From contig NZ_OW711693.1 of NCBI RefSeq assembly GCF_940670685.1, forward strand, positions 2,170,001 to 2,234,000: a DNA stretch of 64,000 nt, given 5' to 3'. Shown here piece after piece: positions 17,711-26,028 of the stretch; position 1 is the stretch's first letter; each line of letters opens with the position of its first letter. The notes beneath the pieces are model-generated. The model was given only the letters and a program-made list of their open reading frames with translations, was not told the DNA's origin and made no database searches. The stretch comes from Anaeropeptidivorans aminofermentans (GTDB lineage: Bacteria; Bacillota; Clostridia; Lachnospirales; UBA5962). A program made the position numbers and the translations under genes.

Positions 17711-17757
17711 CATTAGGGCCAAAAAGATGCAGATACGATTATATTCATACTCATATA

Positions 17758-18174
17758 TCAATTATTTTGTAATTTTGCATTCAATAGTTTGAAGGCATCC
17801 TCCATATATTCATCACTGATTATCCTGTAGTTAAGCCATCCGCCTTCTCCGCAAGGATATTTACAGTCACATATTTCTTTTGCATATACAGATAAATCTA
17901 AATAAATTTTTTCTATTTGCTTATTTGTTAATCTTATTATCACTGTAAATGCATTTTTTTCAGCGAAAATATCACAGATATGTTTACTTTTCAGTTTATG
18001 CTTGATTCCCCATCCGTAATGATTTCCATAGGGGAAACAAATTTCGGATTTTGTTCCGTAATTAGAGGAGATATCTTGATTAATACGTTCAAATAAATTC
18101 CCTGTGATTCCACAATACTTTATCATCTCGTACAGGGTAGGTTCACTTGATTTATCTGGCATACGTTCATACAT
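17758..18174 (-). CDS. DUF3788 family protein
   Basis: 138 residues. Recognised by overall pattern: YERMPDKSSEPT near the start, FPYGNHYGWGIKHKLKSK in the middle, then CDIFAEKNAFTVIIRLTNKQ, and CGEGGWLNYRI before the C terminus. DUF3788 proteins are soluble, of unknown function, and related to the YdhG/DUF1801-type fold in ligand contacts (recalled, not shown here). The start is ATG at 18174 because AAGGAG lies 9 bases before it. A TTG seven codons upstream contains that ribosome-binding site and is rejected. It stands alone, next to tRNA-Leu. Confidence 0.78.
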   Translation of the reverse strand: MYERMPDKSSEPTLYEMIKYCGITGNLFERINQDISSNYGTKSEICFPYGNHYGWGIKHKLKSKHICDIFAEKNAFTVIIRLTNKQIEKIYLDLSVYAKEICDCKYPCGEGGWLNYRIISDEYMEDAFKLLNAKLQNN

Positions 18175-18233
18175 AAGATATTTCTCCTTATTCAAAAATA
18201 AATTCTCTTATCAAAGTATAACATATAGAAATA

Positions 18234-18267
18234 GGCTGAAAAGATACAAATCTGCATCTTTTCAGCC
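18234..18267 (-). terminator. Terminator after tRNA-Leu
   Basis: GGCTGAAAAGAT/ATCTTTTCAGCC perfect 12-bp stem, 12 bp beyond the tRNA 3-prime end on the minus strand. It is followed by TATTTCTATAT. Confidence 0.75.
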
Positions 18268-18279
18268 TGATAACCTTGC

Positions 18280-18361
18280 TGCGGGTAACAGGAGTCGAAC
18301 CTGCACGCCAAAAGACACAAGAACCTAAATCTTGCGCGTCTGCCAGTTCCGCCATACCCGC
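18280..18361 (-). tRNA. tRNA-Leu (anticodon UAG)
   Basis: The cloverleaf can be drawn on the minus strand. The acceptor is GCGGGTA/TACCCGC with discriminator A. A D-arm with GGCGGAACTGGCAGAC is present. The anticodon stem CAAGA/TCTTG encloses loop TTTAGGT, giving UAG. A long class II variable arm precedes the T-arm GCAGGTTCGACTCCTGT. The CCA end is not encoded (GCA follows). The size of 82 nt suits tRNA-Leu. Confidence 0.95.
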
Positions 18362-18531
18362 TTATTTTAAATACGCAGTAAATTATATTATATACGTACA
18401 TATAAGTCAATATAAATATGACTAATTGAAATTTACTGTGTTTGTTTATCTTAAAATGACGATAATATAAGTAGAAGGCTTTTTAAGGGTAATGCCTTGC
18501 CCTATAGTAATTTTTAAGGGGGTGAATATAA

Positions 18532-19119
18532 ATGGTTAATATTAATAAATCTGGCAATACATATTCTAATTTAATTCATAATAAGGCTTCTGATTTATAT
18601 TCAGACAGAGAAAAAAGCTTTGAAGAAAAGAGAAAAGAGCTTTCAGAAAAGGATCATAAAAATATATATTTAGAAAATATGGATAAATATATGAAAAGCA
18701 AAGAGGCGGAAGAGGCTCTTTCTAAAGAAATAAAGGCTTCAAAAAGAAAGAATATTGAAACCATGATAAAGACATTCCAAATGCTTCCGCTTAGAAATTA
18801 TACACAAGATAGCTGGAAAAGAGCCATGACTGATGTTGAAAGAGCTGTCTCTATTTATAAATCAAAAAACGCCACTCATTCTCAGCTTAATAAGGCATTG
18901 GGCCATTTAATAACGGCCATGTCAAAGCTTAAGCCGGCCCAAAAAGAAGAGGCAAAAGGAAACCCTGCCGACAGTATGAAAGCGATGCATGAAATGAATA
19001 AGGATTTATTTGAGAAGAATACTTTAAAAAATAATGTTGAGGTACCAATCCCTGCCCCTTCTCTTCCTGATGATACTGCTCCGCCCGTTATAGACGATAT
19101 TTCTGGAAATATCTTTTAA
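18532..19119 (+). CDS. Hypothetical protein with FIVAR-like helical module
   Basis: 195 residues, no signal peptide or membrane segment. The N-terminal third is highly charged (many Lys/Glu, likely coiled coil). Residues about 90-135 (YTQDSWKRAMTDVERAVSIY, then NATHSQLNKALGHLITAMSKL) resemble the FIVAR three-helix module otherwise found in secreted Gram-positive surface proteins. The C terminus is Pro- and Asp-rich (PIPAPSLPDDTAPPVIDD). GGGGGTG lies 9 bases before the ATG. It is upstream of, but separated by a promoter from, nadD-yqeK. Function unknown; the FIVAR match is by eye. Confidence 0.65.
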   Translation: MVNINKSGNTYSNLIHNKASDLYSDREKSFEEKRKELSEKDHKNIYLENMDKYMKSKEAEEALSKEIKASKRKNIETMIKTFQMLPLRNYTQDSWKRAMTDVERAVSIYKSKNATHSQLNKALGHLITAMSKLKPAQKEEAKGNPADSMKAMHEMNKDLFEKNTLKNNVEVPIPAPSLPDDTAPPVIDDISGNIF

Positions 19120-19139
19120 AAAATGACTAGACAAGCACA

Positions 19140-19168
19140 TTGTATATAATTTCGATTTAGTGTATAAT
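19140..19168 (+). promoter_or_regulatory. Probable sigma-A promoter of nadD-rsfS operon
   Basis: TTGTAT, a 17-bp spacer, then TATAAT. It lies 41 bp before the nadD start and after the stop of the FIVAR-like gene. Confidence 0.6.
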
Positions 19169-19209
19169 TTAATTATACTATCTTTTAAATATATTATTAG
19201 GAGAGCAGC

Positions 19210-20454
19210 ATGAAATCAGAGCTTAATGATTTTAAATATCTAAAAAGCATCGCTATAATGGGTGGTACCTTTGACCCTATCCACTATGGTCATTTAACAA
19301 TTGCTGAGGCCGTAAGGCAGGAATATGACGTTGAAAAAGTCATATTTATTCCTACAGGCACCCCGCCCCATAAAAATGCGCTTGGTATTTCCGAAAAAAA
19401 ACATAGGTATTTAATGACCGTGCTTGCTACTTTATCTAATGAAAGTTTTGAGGTTTCAAGCATAGAGCTTGACAATGAAGACTGTAGTTACAGCGTAGAT
19501 ACCATTACCGAAATCAAAAACAAATGCTATGAAAACACCCCTATTTACTTTATAATAGGTGCAGATGCAATTTTTAATATATTTTCATGGAAGGAGCCTG
19601 AAAGGCTTCTGTTGCTATGTGAATTTGTCGTTGTAGCAAGACCTAATTATGATACAGAAAAGCTGAAAAGCTTTATAGACAAATTAAATACTGATTATGA
19701 TGCAAGGGTTTCATATCTGGAAATCCCCTTAAACCATATATCTTCTTCCGATATACGAAACAGGGTTAAAAATAAAAAATCCATAAAATATCTTGTTCCT
19801 GAAAACGTTGAGGACTATATTTATAAATACAGTCTCTACAGTGAACCTTTGCAAATAAGCGCTATTGATTTTTCCCTTGTAAACAGCTACCTTAAGGATA
19901 ATCTTTCAAAAAGCAGGTATAATCATACCATTGGTGTTTCCCAGATGGCTTTGATACTTGCAAAGAATTACGGTGTAGATGAGGACAAGGCTTATACTGC
20001 CGGCCTTCTCCATGATATAGCAAAGGAAATACCATTAGATGAAAAAATCCGCCTTTGCAAGGAATTTGGCATAGAAATCGACAAAGTGATGAAAAATCAG
20101 CCGGAGCTTCTCCACAGTTTCATAAGTGCCGCCCTTGCAACCTCTCTTTTCGGCATACAGGATGAGGATATTTTAAACGCAATTAAATATCATACGACGG
20201 GGCGAGCCAGAATGTCCAATTTGGAAAAGATCATATTTCTTGCAGACGTTGCAGAGCCTAACAGAAAAGCCGAAAACGGCCTTACGGAAATACGTGATGC
20301 TTCCCTTAAGGACCTTAATTATTCTCTTGTACTTGCCCTTAGAAGAAAAATCAAGTATACTATGAAAAAAAATGAGGAGCTTCACCCGCTAAGCACTGAA
20401 GCATTAAACTATTATGAAAAATGCTTGTTAAGAAATAATAATTACTCCATATAA
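19210..20454 (+). CDS. nadD: Nicotinate-nucleotide adenylyltransferase fused to YqeK-type HD phosphohydrolase
   Basis: 414 residues with two domains. Residues 14-205 are NadD: MGGTFDPIHYGH (nucleotidyltransferase HxGH) and ISSSDIR (the SxTxxR-like ATP site), which makes deamido-NAD from nicotinate mononucleotide and ATP. Residues about 225-410 are YqeK: NHTIGV, LLHDIAK (the HD pair), LHSFISA, YHTTGR and LADVAEPNR, an HD-domain hydrolase whose family splits diadenosine tetraphosphate. In most Firmicutes these are adjacent separate genes; here there is one continuous frame. AGGAG lies 9 bases before the start. rsfS follows 17 bp later, giving the usual nadD-yqeK-rsfS order. Confidence 0.95.
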   Translation: MKSELNDFKYLKSIAIMGGTFDPIHYGHLTIAEAVRQEYDVEKVIFIPTGTPPHKNALGISEKKHRYLMTVLATLSNESFEVSSIELDNEDCSYSVDTITEIKNKCYENTPIYFIIGADAIFNIFSWKEPERLLLLCEFVVVARPNYDTEKLKSFIDKLNTDYDARVSYLEIPLNHISSSDIRNRVKNKKSIKYLVPENVEDYIYKYSLYSEPLQISAIDFSLVNSYLKDNLSKSRYNHTIGVSQMALILAKNYGVDEDKAYTAGLLHDIAKEIPLDEKIRLCKEFGIEIDKVMKNQPELLHSFISAALATSLFGIQDEDILNAIKYHTTGRARMSNLEKIIFLADVAEPNRKAENGLTEIRDASLKDLNYSLVLALRRKIKYTMKKNEELHPLSTEALNYYEKCLLRNNNYSI

Positions 20455-20471
20455 TTTAGGAAGGTGTTTTT

Positions 20472-20828
20472 TTGAACAGTAAAACGAATATATTTAAATC
20501 TTTGGAAGCCGCATATAAAGCAATAGACGATAAGTTTGGAAAAGATATCTCCGTTCTTGATATATCGGAAATTTCCTCTATGGGAAACTATTTTATTATT
20601 ACCACCAGTTCAAATCCGAATCAGCTTAGGGCAATTGCAGATAATATACAGGAAGAGCTTTTTAAGCTTGGTTTTAAATTAAATCATTCCGAAGGCTATA
20701 ATGGTTCCAGCTGGGTTCTTCTTGATTTTGGTGATATTATTGTCCATATATTCGACAAGGAAAACAGAGAATTTTATAACCTTGACCGGGTATGGGGCGA
20801 CGCGAGAAAAGTTCATCTGGATATTTAA
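20472..20828 (+). CDS. rsfS: Ribosome silencing factor RsfS (Iojap/YbeB)
   Basis: 118 residues, the normal length for the family. Typical blocks are DISVLDISEISSMGNYFIITT, SNPNQLRAIADNI, EGYNGSSWVLLDFGDIIVHIF and RVWGDA. RsfS binds ribosomal protein uL14 and stops joining of the subunits when nutrients are short. The start is TTG (20472) with AAGGTG and a T-run in front, like the TTG start of the first M42 gene. It is the last gene of the nadD-yqeK operon and ends 8 bp before a strong terminator. Confidence 0.95.
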   Translation: MNSKTNIFKSLEAAYKAIDDKFGKDISVLDISEISSMGNYFIITTSSNPNQLRAIADNIQEELFKLGFKLNHSEGYNGSSWVLLDFGDIIVHIFDKENREFYNLDRVWGDARKVHLDI

Positions 20829-20835
20829 TCCTATT

Positions 20836-20868
20836 TACAGTGAAATTTTAAATTTCACTGTATTTTTT
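20836..20868 (+). terminator. Terminator of nadD-rsfS operon
   Basis: ACAGTGAAATT/AATTTCACTGT stem with TTA loop and a run of seven T. Confidence 0.93.
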
Positions 20869-21139
20869 TAAGCTTTTATATTTTGTTTATGCTAAAAGAA
20901 CTTGAAAACTTATACGAGTATAAGCTTGTAAATAGTTTTTAAGAAAACGTCTCCTTATAGTTAACAAGTAAGTTTTGAAGCTTATTAACCATAAAAGCAA
21001 TTTTATACAAAATGAACCGCTTATTATGAAAGTTAATGCATTATGTAATTGATTAATGAATTGATTGCAGATATAATTATATTTATAGCCAATGGGCTTT
21101 AAAATTTAGGTAACTACATAAAAAAACAGGAGGTTAGGT
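20869..21139. other. AT-rich gap before the M20 amidohydrolase gene
   Basis: No gene or clear family A/B repeat is seen. Blocks GTTAACAAGTAAG and GCTTATTAACC near 20962-20990 resemble GTTAACAAGTATTTTGCAC near 50520. GGAGG before 21140 is the ribosome-binding site of the next gene. Confidence 0.5.
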
Positions 21140-22321
21140 ATGCTTACAGATAAGATAAAGTCTCTCGTTGATAAATACGAGGAGGAAATGATAAGCTTTA
21201 GAAGGGAGCTCCATGAAAACCCCGAAATAAGTATGGAAGAAGTAAGAACCACCAAGAGAATTTCCGAGGAACTGACAAAGCTTGGCATAGAGCATAAATG
21301 CATTGAACCTGCGGGAGTAATTGCGGAAATAAAAGGCGGAAAGCCGGGTAAAACCGTTGCTCTTCGCGCCGATATGGACGCCCTTACTATGGACGAGCTT
21401 AAAACCGTTTCTTATAAATCAAAGGTTCCAGGGAAAATGCATGGCTGCGGTCATGATGCCCATACGGCCATGCTTTTATGTGCCGCAAAGGTTCTGAACG
21501 AAGTAAAAGACGAGCTCTCCGGAAACGTAAGGCTTCTTTTCCAGCCTGCTGAAGAAACTGCTGCAGGCGCTCTTTTATTAATTGAAAACGGCTGCATGGA
21601 AAACGTTTCAAACGTATTCGGTATGCATGTAAACAGCAGCCTTCCCACCGGTAAAGTGGCAATTTCTGCAGGTCCTGCCTATGCTTCTGCTGATATAATG
21701 AAAATTACCTTTACAGGAAAGGGCGGCCACGGTGCTCAGCCCCACACCTGCATAGACGCCGTAGTAATGGCTTCCGCTTTCGTTAGCGAAGTTCAAACCA
21801 TTGTGTCAAGAGAAGTCCCTCCTGACGCTCCTGCCGTTGTCACCATCGGAAAGTTTACGGCAGGGACAAGATTTAACATTATAGCTGAAACAGCAGTTCT
21901 TGAAGGAACTGTAAGGTGCTTTAATGTTGAACTTAGAAATAAAATTGAAGCTTCCATAAGAAACTATGCTGACTGCATCGCTAAAATGCACGGCGGAAAA
22001 GTAGAAATTGAATATGTTTACGGAACGCTTCCTGTAATCAATGAAGAAAAAAGTGCAAAGCTTGCGGAAAAAATCGTAAAGGAAACTTTCGGCGAAGAAG
22101 CCTATCAGCCTACAAAACCAACCACCGGCGGAGAAGATTTCAGCTATTTTCTTGAAAAAGCCAATGGTGCTTACGCTTCCTTAGGAACTTCCAATAAGGA
22201 AAAAGGCTCTGATAATTCTCACCATAACGGCCATTTTGACGTAGATGAGGACGGGCTTAAAATTGGTGCTGCAATGCACTGTTTATATGCCGCCGCTTAC
22301 TTAGGCCAAGATGAATTCTAA
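21140..22321 (+). CDS. M20 family amidohydrolase (hippurate hydrolase/N-acyl-L-amino acid amidohydrolase type)
   Basis: 393 residues. Metal ligands appear in MHGCGHDAHT, LFQPAEE and GMHV, with the terminal His in SHHNGHFDVDE. LRADMDALTM is the preceding signature with catalytic Asp. GKGGHGAQPH marks the dimerisation domain. M20D enzymes remove acyl groups from amino acids, or cleave indole-acetyl or hippurate amides, in the cytosol; the precise substrate is unknown. GGAGG lies 10 bases before the ATG. It is monocistronic, with a terminator downstream. Confidence 0.92.
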   Translation: MLTDKIKSLVDKYEEEMISFRRELHENPEISMEEVRTTKRISEELTKLGIEHKCIEPAGVIAEIKGGKPGKTVALRADMDALTMDELKTVSYKSKVPGKMHGCGHDAHTAMLLCAAKVLNEVKDELSGNVRLLFQPAEETAAGALLLIENGCMENVSNVFGMHVNSSLPTGKVAISAGPAYASADIMKITFTGKGGHGAQPHTCIDAVVMASAFVSEVQTIVSREVPPDAPAVVTIGKFTAGTRFNIIAETAVLEGTVRCFNVELRNKIEASIRNYADCIAKMHGGKVEIEYVYGTLPVINEEKSAKLAEKIVKETFGEEAYQPTKPTTGGEDFSYFLEKANGAYASLGTSNKEKGSDNSHHNGHFDVDEDGLKIGAAMHCLYAAAYLGQDEF

Positions 22322-22468
22322 AAAATGACTAACAGAGCCGTTTACATATATATATATATGGTAATGGGTTTATTTATATAAACCCTAATCCGGTATTCTC
22401 TAAGTTCACAATCGGCCCTTGAAGCATGGCTGCCTTATTCTCTAAATTCATATCTTTTGCAAATAAAC

Positions 22469-22497
22469 AAAAGGGACTGTTAAAAACAGTCCCTTTT
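22469..22497. terminator. Bidirectional terminator
   Basis: AAAAGGGACTGTT/ACAGTCCCTTTT stem between the convergent amidohydrolase gene and the DUF378/DUF3787 operon. Confidence 0.9.
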
Positions 22498-22512
22498 CGG
22501 CGTTAAAGCTCG

Positions 22513-22668
22513 TTATTTCTGATTTTCGTCAACCCATTCTTTTGCTTCCTCTACGGCACGCTGAGAAGGAATTGATATATTAGTTTCTGGCGTTTTCTTT
22601 TTTGCGTCAAGAATCGCTAAAGTCTCAAATTCAGGAATCACAGATTTATGTCTCTTTTTATCCTTCAT
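22513..22668 (-). CDS. DUF3787-type small protein
   Basis: 51 residues, starting MKDKKRHKSVIPEFETLAIL and ending RAVEEAKEWVDENQK. The C-terminal block IPSQRAVEEAKEWVDENQK is the signature of this short clostridial family of unknown function. The start at 22668 is preferred to an ATG 14 codons upstream because AGGTGAT precedes it. It overlaps the stop of the DUF378 gene by a few bases, so the two are coupled. Confidence 0.75.
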   Translation of the reverse strand: MKDKKRHKSVIPEFETLAILDAKKKTPETNISIPSQRAVEEAKEWVDENQK

Positions 22669-22672
22669 AAGA

Positions 22673-22894
22673 TCACCTGTCATCTTGATCAACATATGCC
22701 ATTCGTCCATAAAGAGTAAGGCAGTAGATACCCGCTATTCCGACGATTGCATATAAGGCTCTGCTTATAATGCTGCTCATTCCGCCGAACAGTCTTGCTA
22801 TAAGGTCAAACTGAAAAAAACCTACAAGACCCCAATTTATTGCACCAATAATAATTATGGTCAAAAATATAGCTTCAATTGATCTCATTCTCAT
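22673..22894 (-). CDS. DUF378 family membrane protein (YuzA-like)
   Basis: 73 residues with two membrane helices (about 7-27 and 41-60). AINWGLVGFFQFDLIARLFGG followed by ALYAIVGIAGIYCL is the family pattern. Function unknown; the family is widespread in Firmicutes. AGGAGG lies 9 bases before the first ATG, and a second ATG two codons later is also possible. It is the first gene of a two-gene operon with the DUF3787 protein. Confidence 0.88.
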   Translation of the reverse strand: MRMRSIEAIFLTIIIIGAINWGLVGFFQFDLIARLFGGMSSIISRALYAIVGIAGIYCLTLYGRMAYVDQDDR

Positions 22895-23117
22895 CTCTTA
22901 ACCCTCCTTTTGGCTAGATGAAAGCCTTAAAATAACGTAATAAGGCATGTATAAAGATATTAATACCTTTTATTCATATACAAATTAAATTTATATATAA
23001 ATACATCTTTATTATCTGCATGCTGCTATTAATTATTAAACCAAAAAGTAGTTAAAAGATTATAATTTTCCATTGCCTAAGATAAACTGGAAAATCAGGT
23101 AAAAATTATAATTGGCA

Positions 23118-23702
23118 TTAAAGCTTATTTTTATTCATAATTAAATTTGCAAGCTGTTTTGTTGCAATACTGTGTGCCATTAAGGACATTAAGGAAAGAA
23201 AAAATGTAACTGTTTCCTGATCCTCCTGGGAAGAAACATTGCTTTTGGCAGTTTCGGCAATATCTTCAAAGACCTTAGGAAGGTTTTCAGCCCAATCATT
23301 TATGGCTCTTTGATAATATCTGTAAAATTCATTATAGATAACACTCATATCTATAATATCGTCATCAAAAGTCTCTGTATCTTTTAATATAGGCTTAAAA
23401 AGCCTGCCTATTTCATCAAGAGAATAGATATCCTTAAAGCTATCTATTATGGTTAGAAGTATTAGATGCTTCTTCGTATAATAGCGTTTTTCTAAAGGAG
23501 GCGGAATAAGGCCCACTCTGATATAGTTTTGTATCATGGTCTTTGTAAAGTTCAGCCCATGCCTTTCAAAAAAACGAACTACCTGAGATATGGTCATCTC
23601 ATCATTATAGCTTTCAATATTGGCAAGTATATTGACTATACTGATACTAGAGCTTAAACCGAGAACCTTTTCCTTATCAAATCCTTCTGATATACCATCC
23701 AT
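23118..23702 (-). CDS. DUF1836 domain protein (MerR-like DNA-binding regulator)
   Basis: 194 residues. Residues about 38-95 contain MTISQVVRFFERHGLNFTKTMIQNYIRVGLIPPPLEKRYYTKKHL, laid out like a MerR-type winged helix. The C-terminal half is helical with a hydrophobic stretch (FFLSLMSLMAHSIA). DUF1836 proteins are predicted regulators in Firmicutes with unknown targets. GAGGTG lies 8 bases before the ATG. It lies between the DUF378 operon and dut on the same strand but with gaps of 86 and 223 bp, so probably has its own promoter. Confidence 0.8.
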   Translation of the reverse strand: MDGISEGFDKEKVLGLSSSISIVNILANIESYNDEMTISQVVRFFERHGLNFTKTMIQNYIRVGLIPPPLEKRYYTKKHLILLTIIDSFKDIYSLDEIGRLFKPILKDTETFDDDIIDMSVIYNEFYRYYQRAINDWAENLPKVFEDIAETAKSNVSSQEDQETVTFFLSLMSLMAHSIATKQLANLIMNKNKL

Positions 23703-23787
23703 AACGCACCTCGATTAATACACTTTATAAGTCTGCATACAATAGAATACTACTCTACACTATTATATTATATGCTCTTCATCTTTG

Positions 23788-24234
23788 TCAATAACCTGTA
23801 TGGCCAAAGCCGCCCGCGCCTCTTTCGGTTTCGTCAAGAGCATCCGTTTCCGTAAAGTTCACAACCTCAACCTTATTTATGACCATCTGTGCTATTCTCT
23901 CGCCTCTTTTTACAATAAAGTCTTCTTTGCCGAAATTAATCAGGATAACATTAATTTCTCCTCTATAATCGGAATCTATGGTTCCCGGCGCGTTTACCAT
24001 GCTTATGCCGTATTTAAGAGCCAGTCCGCTTCTAGGCCTTATTTGAGCCTCATACCCTTCGGGTATGGATATTTTTATCCCTGTAGGAACTAATTTGATA
24101 TCCCCTGGCTTTATTAAGGTATCCTCAGTTACATTGGCGTATAAATCCATTCCAGCGGCGCCCCTTGTCATATAAGAAGGAAGCTTAAGGTCTTTAGCAT
24201 TATCCATACGGGTAATCAGAAACTTATTTTGCAT
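23788..24234 (-). CDS. dut: Deoxyuridine 5-prime-triphosphate nucleotidohydrolase
   Basis: 148 residues, trimeric dUTPase type. The five motifs are visible: [39 protein letters not shown] and [10 protein letters not shown] (the glycine-rich C-terminal arm). It hydrolyses dUTP to dUMP and pyrophosphate, keeping uracil out of DNA. The start at 24234 is preceded by CAGGAG and overlaps the stop of the upstream M16 peptidase gene by 11 bp. The pairing of M16 peptidase and dut also occurs in other Clostridia. Confidence 0.95.
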   Translation of the reverse strand: MQNKFLITRMDNAKDLKLPSYMTRGAAGMDLYANVTEDTLIKPGDIKLVPTGIKISIPEGYEAQIRPRSGLALKYGISMVNAPGTIDSDYRGEINVILINFGKEDFIVKRGERIAQMVINKVEVVNFTETDALDETERGAGGFGHTGY

Positions 24235-25486
24235 TTTGAATCATCTCCTGAAAATCAAGGCCATCTACGTTTCCTACTGCACATATGCTCATCTGGTCAA
24301 AATCAAATGTCTTTTCTGTTAATTCATAAAGGTCTGCAATGGAAACCTTATCTATTTTTTCTATTACCTCTTCGGGGGTCAAAACCTTATTCAGCATAAG
24401 CTGCCCTCTGCCGATGGCGTTCATTCTGCTGGTGGTGCTTTCAAGGCTTAAAACGTAATTACTTTTAAGCTGCTCTTTGGTTTTTGCCAAATCCTCTTCT
24501 GTTATTTTATTCGTATTCAGTTTTTTTATTTCATTTATAATTTTATCTATAAGCTCCGGAGCCTGATTCTTATTAAGGCCTGCATAGATAGATAAAAGCC
24601 CGCCGTCTGCAAAGCTTGAATTAAAAGAATAAACCGAATATGCAAGGCCGCTTTCCTCTCTTACCGCCTGAAAAAGCCTAGAACTCATTCCCCCGCCGAA
24701 GATAGTGTTTAATACAGCCATTTTATAGGAATCTTCGCTTCCCATGCCTACGCCGGGAAATGCGGCAATCATATGAACCTGCTCTATATCTTTTACTTTT
24801 GTTATGATTCCCTGGGTGTAGGCAGTTTTAAATTTCTTCTTTTGATAAGGGTTCTTTCTTCCGTAATCCTTAAAAATATCACTTAATTTTTCAAGAATTT
24901 TATCCCTGTCAAAGTTTCCGGCAACTGCAAGAACCGTATTTTCAGGATAATAATTCCTGTTAAAATAATTGACAAATATATCGTGGTTAAATGTTGATAT
25001 ACTTTCCTTTGTTCCCAAAACAGGAAATCCCAAGGAATCGTCACGCCAAACACATTGATGAATCAAATCATGGGCCAAATCCTCCGGGGTATCTTCATAC
25101 ATATTGATTTCTTCCATGATAACGTTTCGTTCTTTATTGATTTCATCATTATCAAATTTAGAATTTAAAAACATATCTGTAAGCACGTCGATAGCTACAT
25201 CAAAATGGGTATCCAGTACCCTTGCATAATAGCAGGTATATTCCTTTGAAGTAAAAGCGTTAAGCTGTCCCCCTACGGCGTCCATTTTATCCGCTATATC
25301 TCTTGCGCTCAATTTCTCGGTACCTTTAAAGAGCATATGTTCAATAAAATGAGAGATTCCGTTAACCTTAGCACTTTCATTTCTTGAACCGTTTTTTACC
25401 CATATGCCAAAACAGACGGAACGGACAGAAGGTATTTTTTCAAAAACGATCTGAAGATTATTTTCTAATTTTATATTTTCTATCAT
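24224..25486 (-). CDS. M16 family zinc peptidase (MlpA/YmxG type)
   Basis: 420 residues. The inverted zinc motif HFIEH (HxxEH) sits in [15 protein letters not shown] near residue 45, with the distal Glu in the NVIMEEI block. The C-terminal half has the inactive-like M16 domain with [25 protein letters not shown]. Members are soluble and act as clam-shaped peptidases on short or unfolded peptides; in Bacillus the homologue next to pnp affects protease levels. Here it also lies near pnp (542 bp upstream), as in many Firmicutes. AAAGGA precedes the ATG. It is the first gene of the operon with dut. Confidence 0.92.
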   Translation of the reverse strand: MIENIKLENNLQIVFEKIPSVRSVCFGIWVKNGSRNESAKVNGISHFIEHMLFKGTEKLSARDIADKMDAVGGQLNAFTSKEYTCYYARVLDTHFDVAIDVLTDMFLNSKFDNDEINKERNVIMEEINMYEDTPEDLAHDLIHQCVWRDDSLGFPVLGTKESISTFNHDIFVNYFNRNYYPENTVLAVAGNFDRDKILEKLSDIFKDYGRKNPYQKKKFKTAYTQGIITKVKDIEQVHMIAAFPGVGMGSEDSYKMAVLNTIFGGGMSSRLFQAVREESGLAYSVYSFNSSFADGGLLSIYAGLNKNQAPELIDKIINEIKKLNTNKITEEDLAKTKEQLKSNYVLSLESTTSRMNAIGRGQLMLNKVLTPEEVIEKIDKVSIADLYELTEKTFDFDQMSICAVGNVDGLDFQEMIQNAK

Positions 25487-25728
25487 AAAAATTTCCTTTC
25501 AAAATTATCTTTTTCTAGTGTGTATATTGAAATAGATATATAAAAATGGAAGTTCGAATATTTTTAATGAAGAAATTGCTTTTTAAATAAAATATACGAG
25601 TGTCTAACGTTTCAAAACACACTTTGAGTTTAGTATACTCCAATAAAGTTAAATTAAACTATTTTAAATCTACTTTTATAGATGGAGAAATACGGCGAAA
25701 AAAGTATTTTTATAAATTTTTGAAAGCT

Positions 25729-25950
25729 TATAGTAAATTTAAGGTCAAACAATAACTAAACTATGTATTCATGCAGACTCAAAAATCCATTTTGAAAGAG
25801 CCCTAATAAATCGTATTTTGTAAAATTGCTTTGGTTTGATTTTATATACTGAAAACTTTATTATTTATTGCTGTACATGTTTCCTGCGAAAATCCGTATT
25901 TTGAGCCTTTATGGATAGGTTCTGTTACTTCGCTATAAAAATTTACTATA
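25729..25950. repeat. Family A repeat, copy 4 (long form)
   Basis: Complete ends: TATAGTAAATTTAAGGTCAA at left and AAAATTTACTATA at right. The inner blocks GTATTCATGCAGACTCAAAAA and TTTCCTGCGAAAATCCGTAT match copies 3 and 8. About 80 bp of extra sequence lies in the middle. It fills most of the 542-bp gap between the M16 gene and pnp. Confidence 0.82.
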
Positions 25951-25985
25951 ATCATATTTTTACTATAATCCTTAATATTTAATAA

Positions 25986-26010
25986 GGGCAGCAGACAATG
26001 CCTGCTGCCC
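25986..26010 (-). terminator. Terminator of pnp
   Basis: GGGCAGCAG/CTGCTGCCC stem with a 7-base loop, 18 bp past the pnp stop, followed on the minus strand by TTATTAAATATT. Confidence 0.85.
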
Positions 26011-26028
26011 TATAAATTATTTTAAAGC

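Noticed and set aside
18280-18361. tRNA-Leu as an attachment site for the decayed island
   Set aside because: No direct repeat of the tRNA 3-prime end was found on the left side of the island, and no integrase is present.
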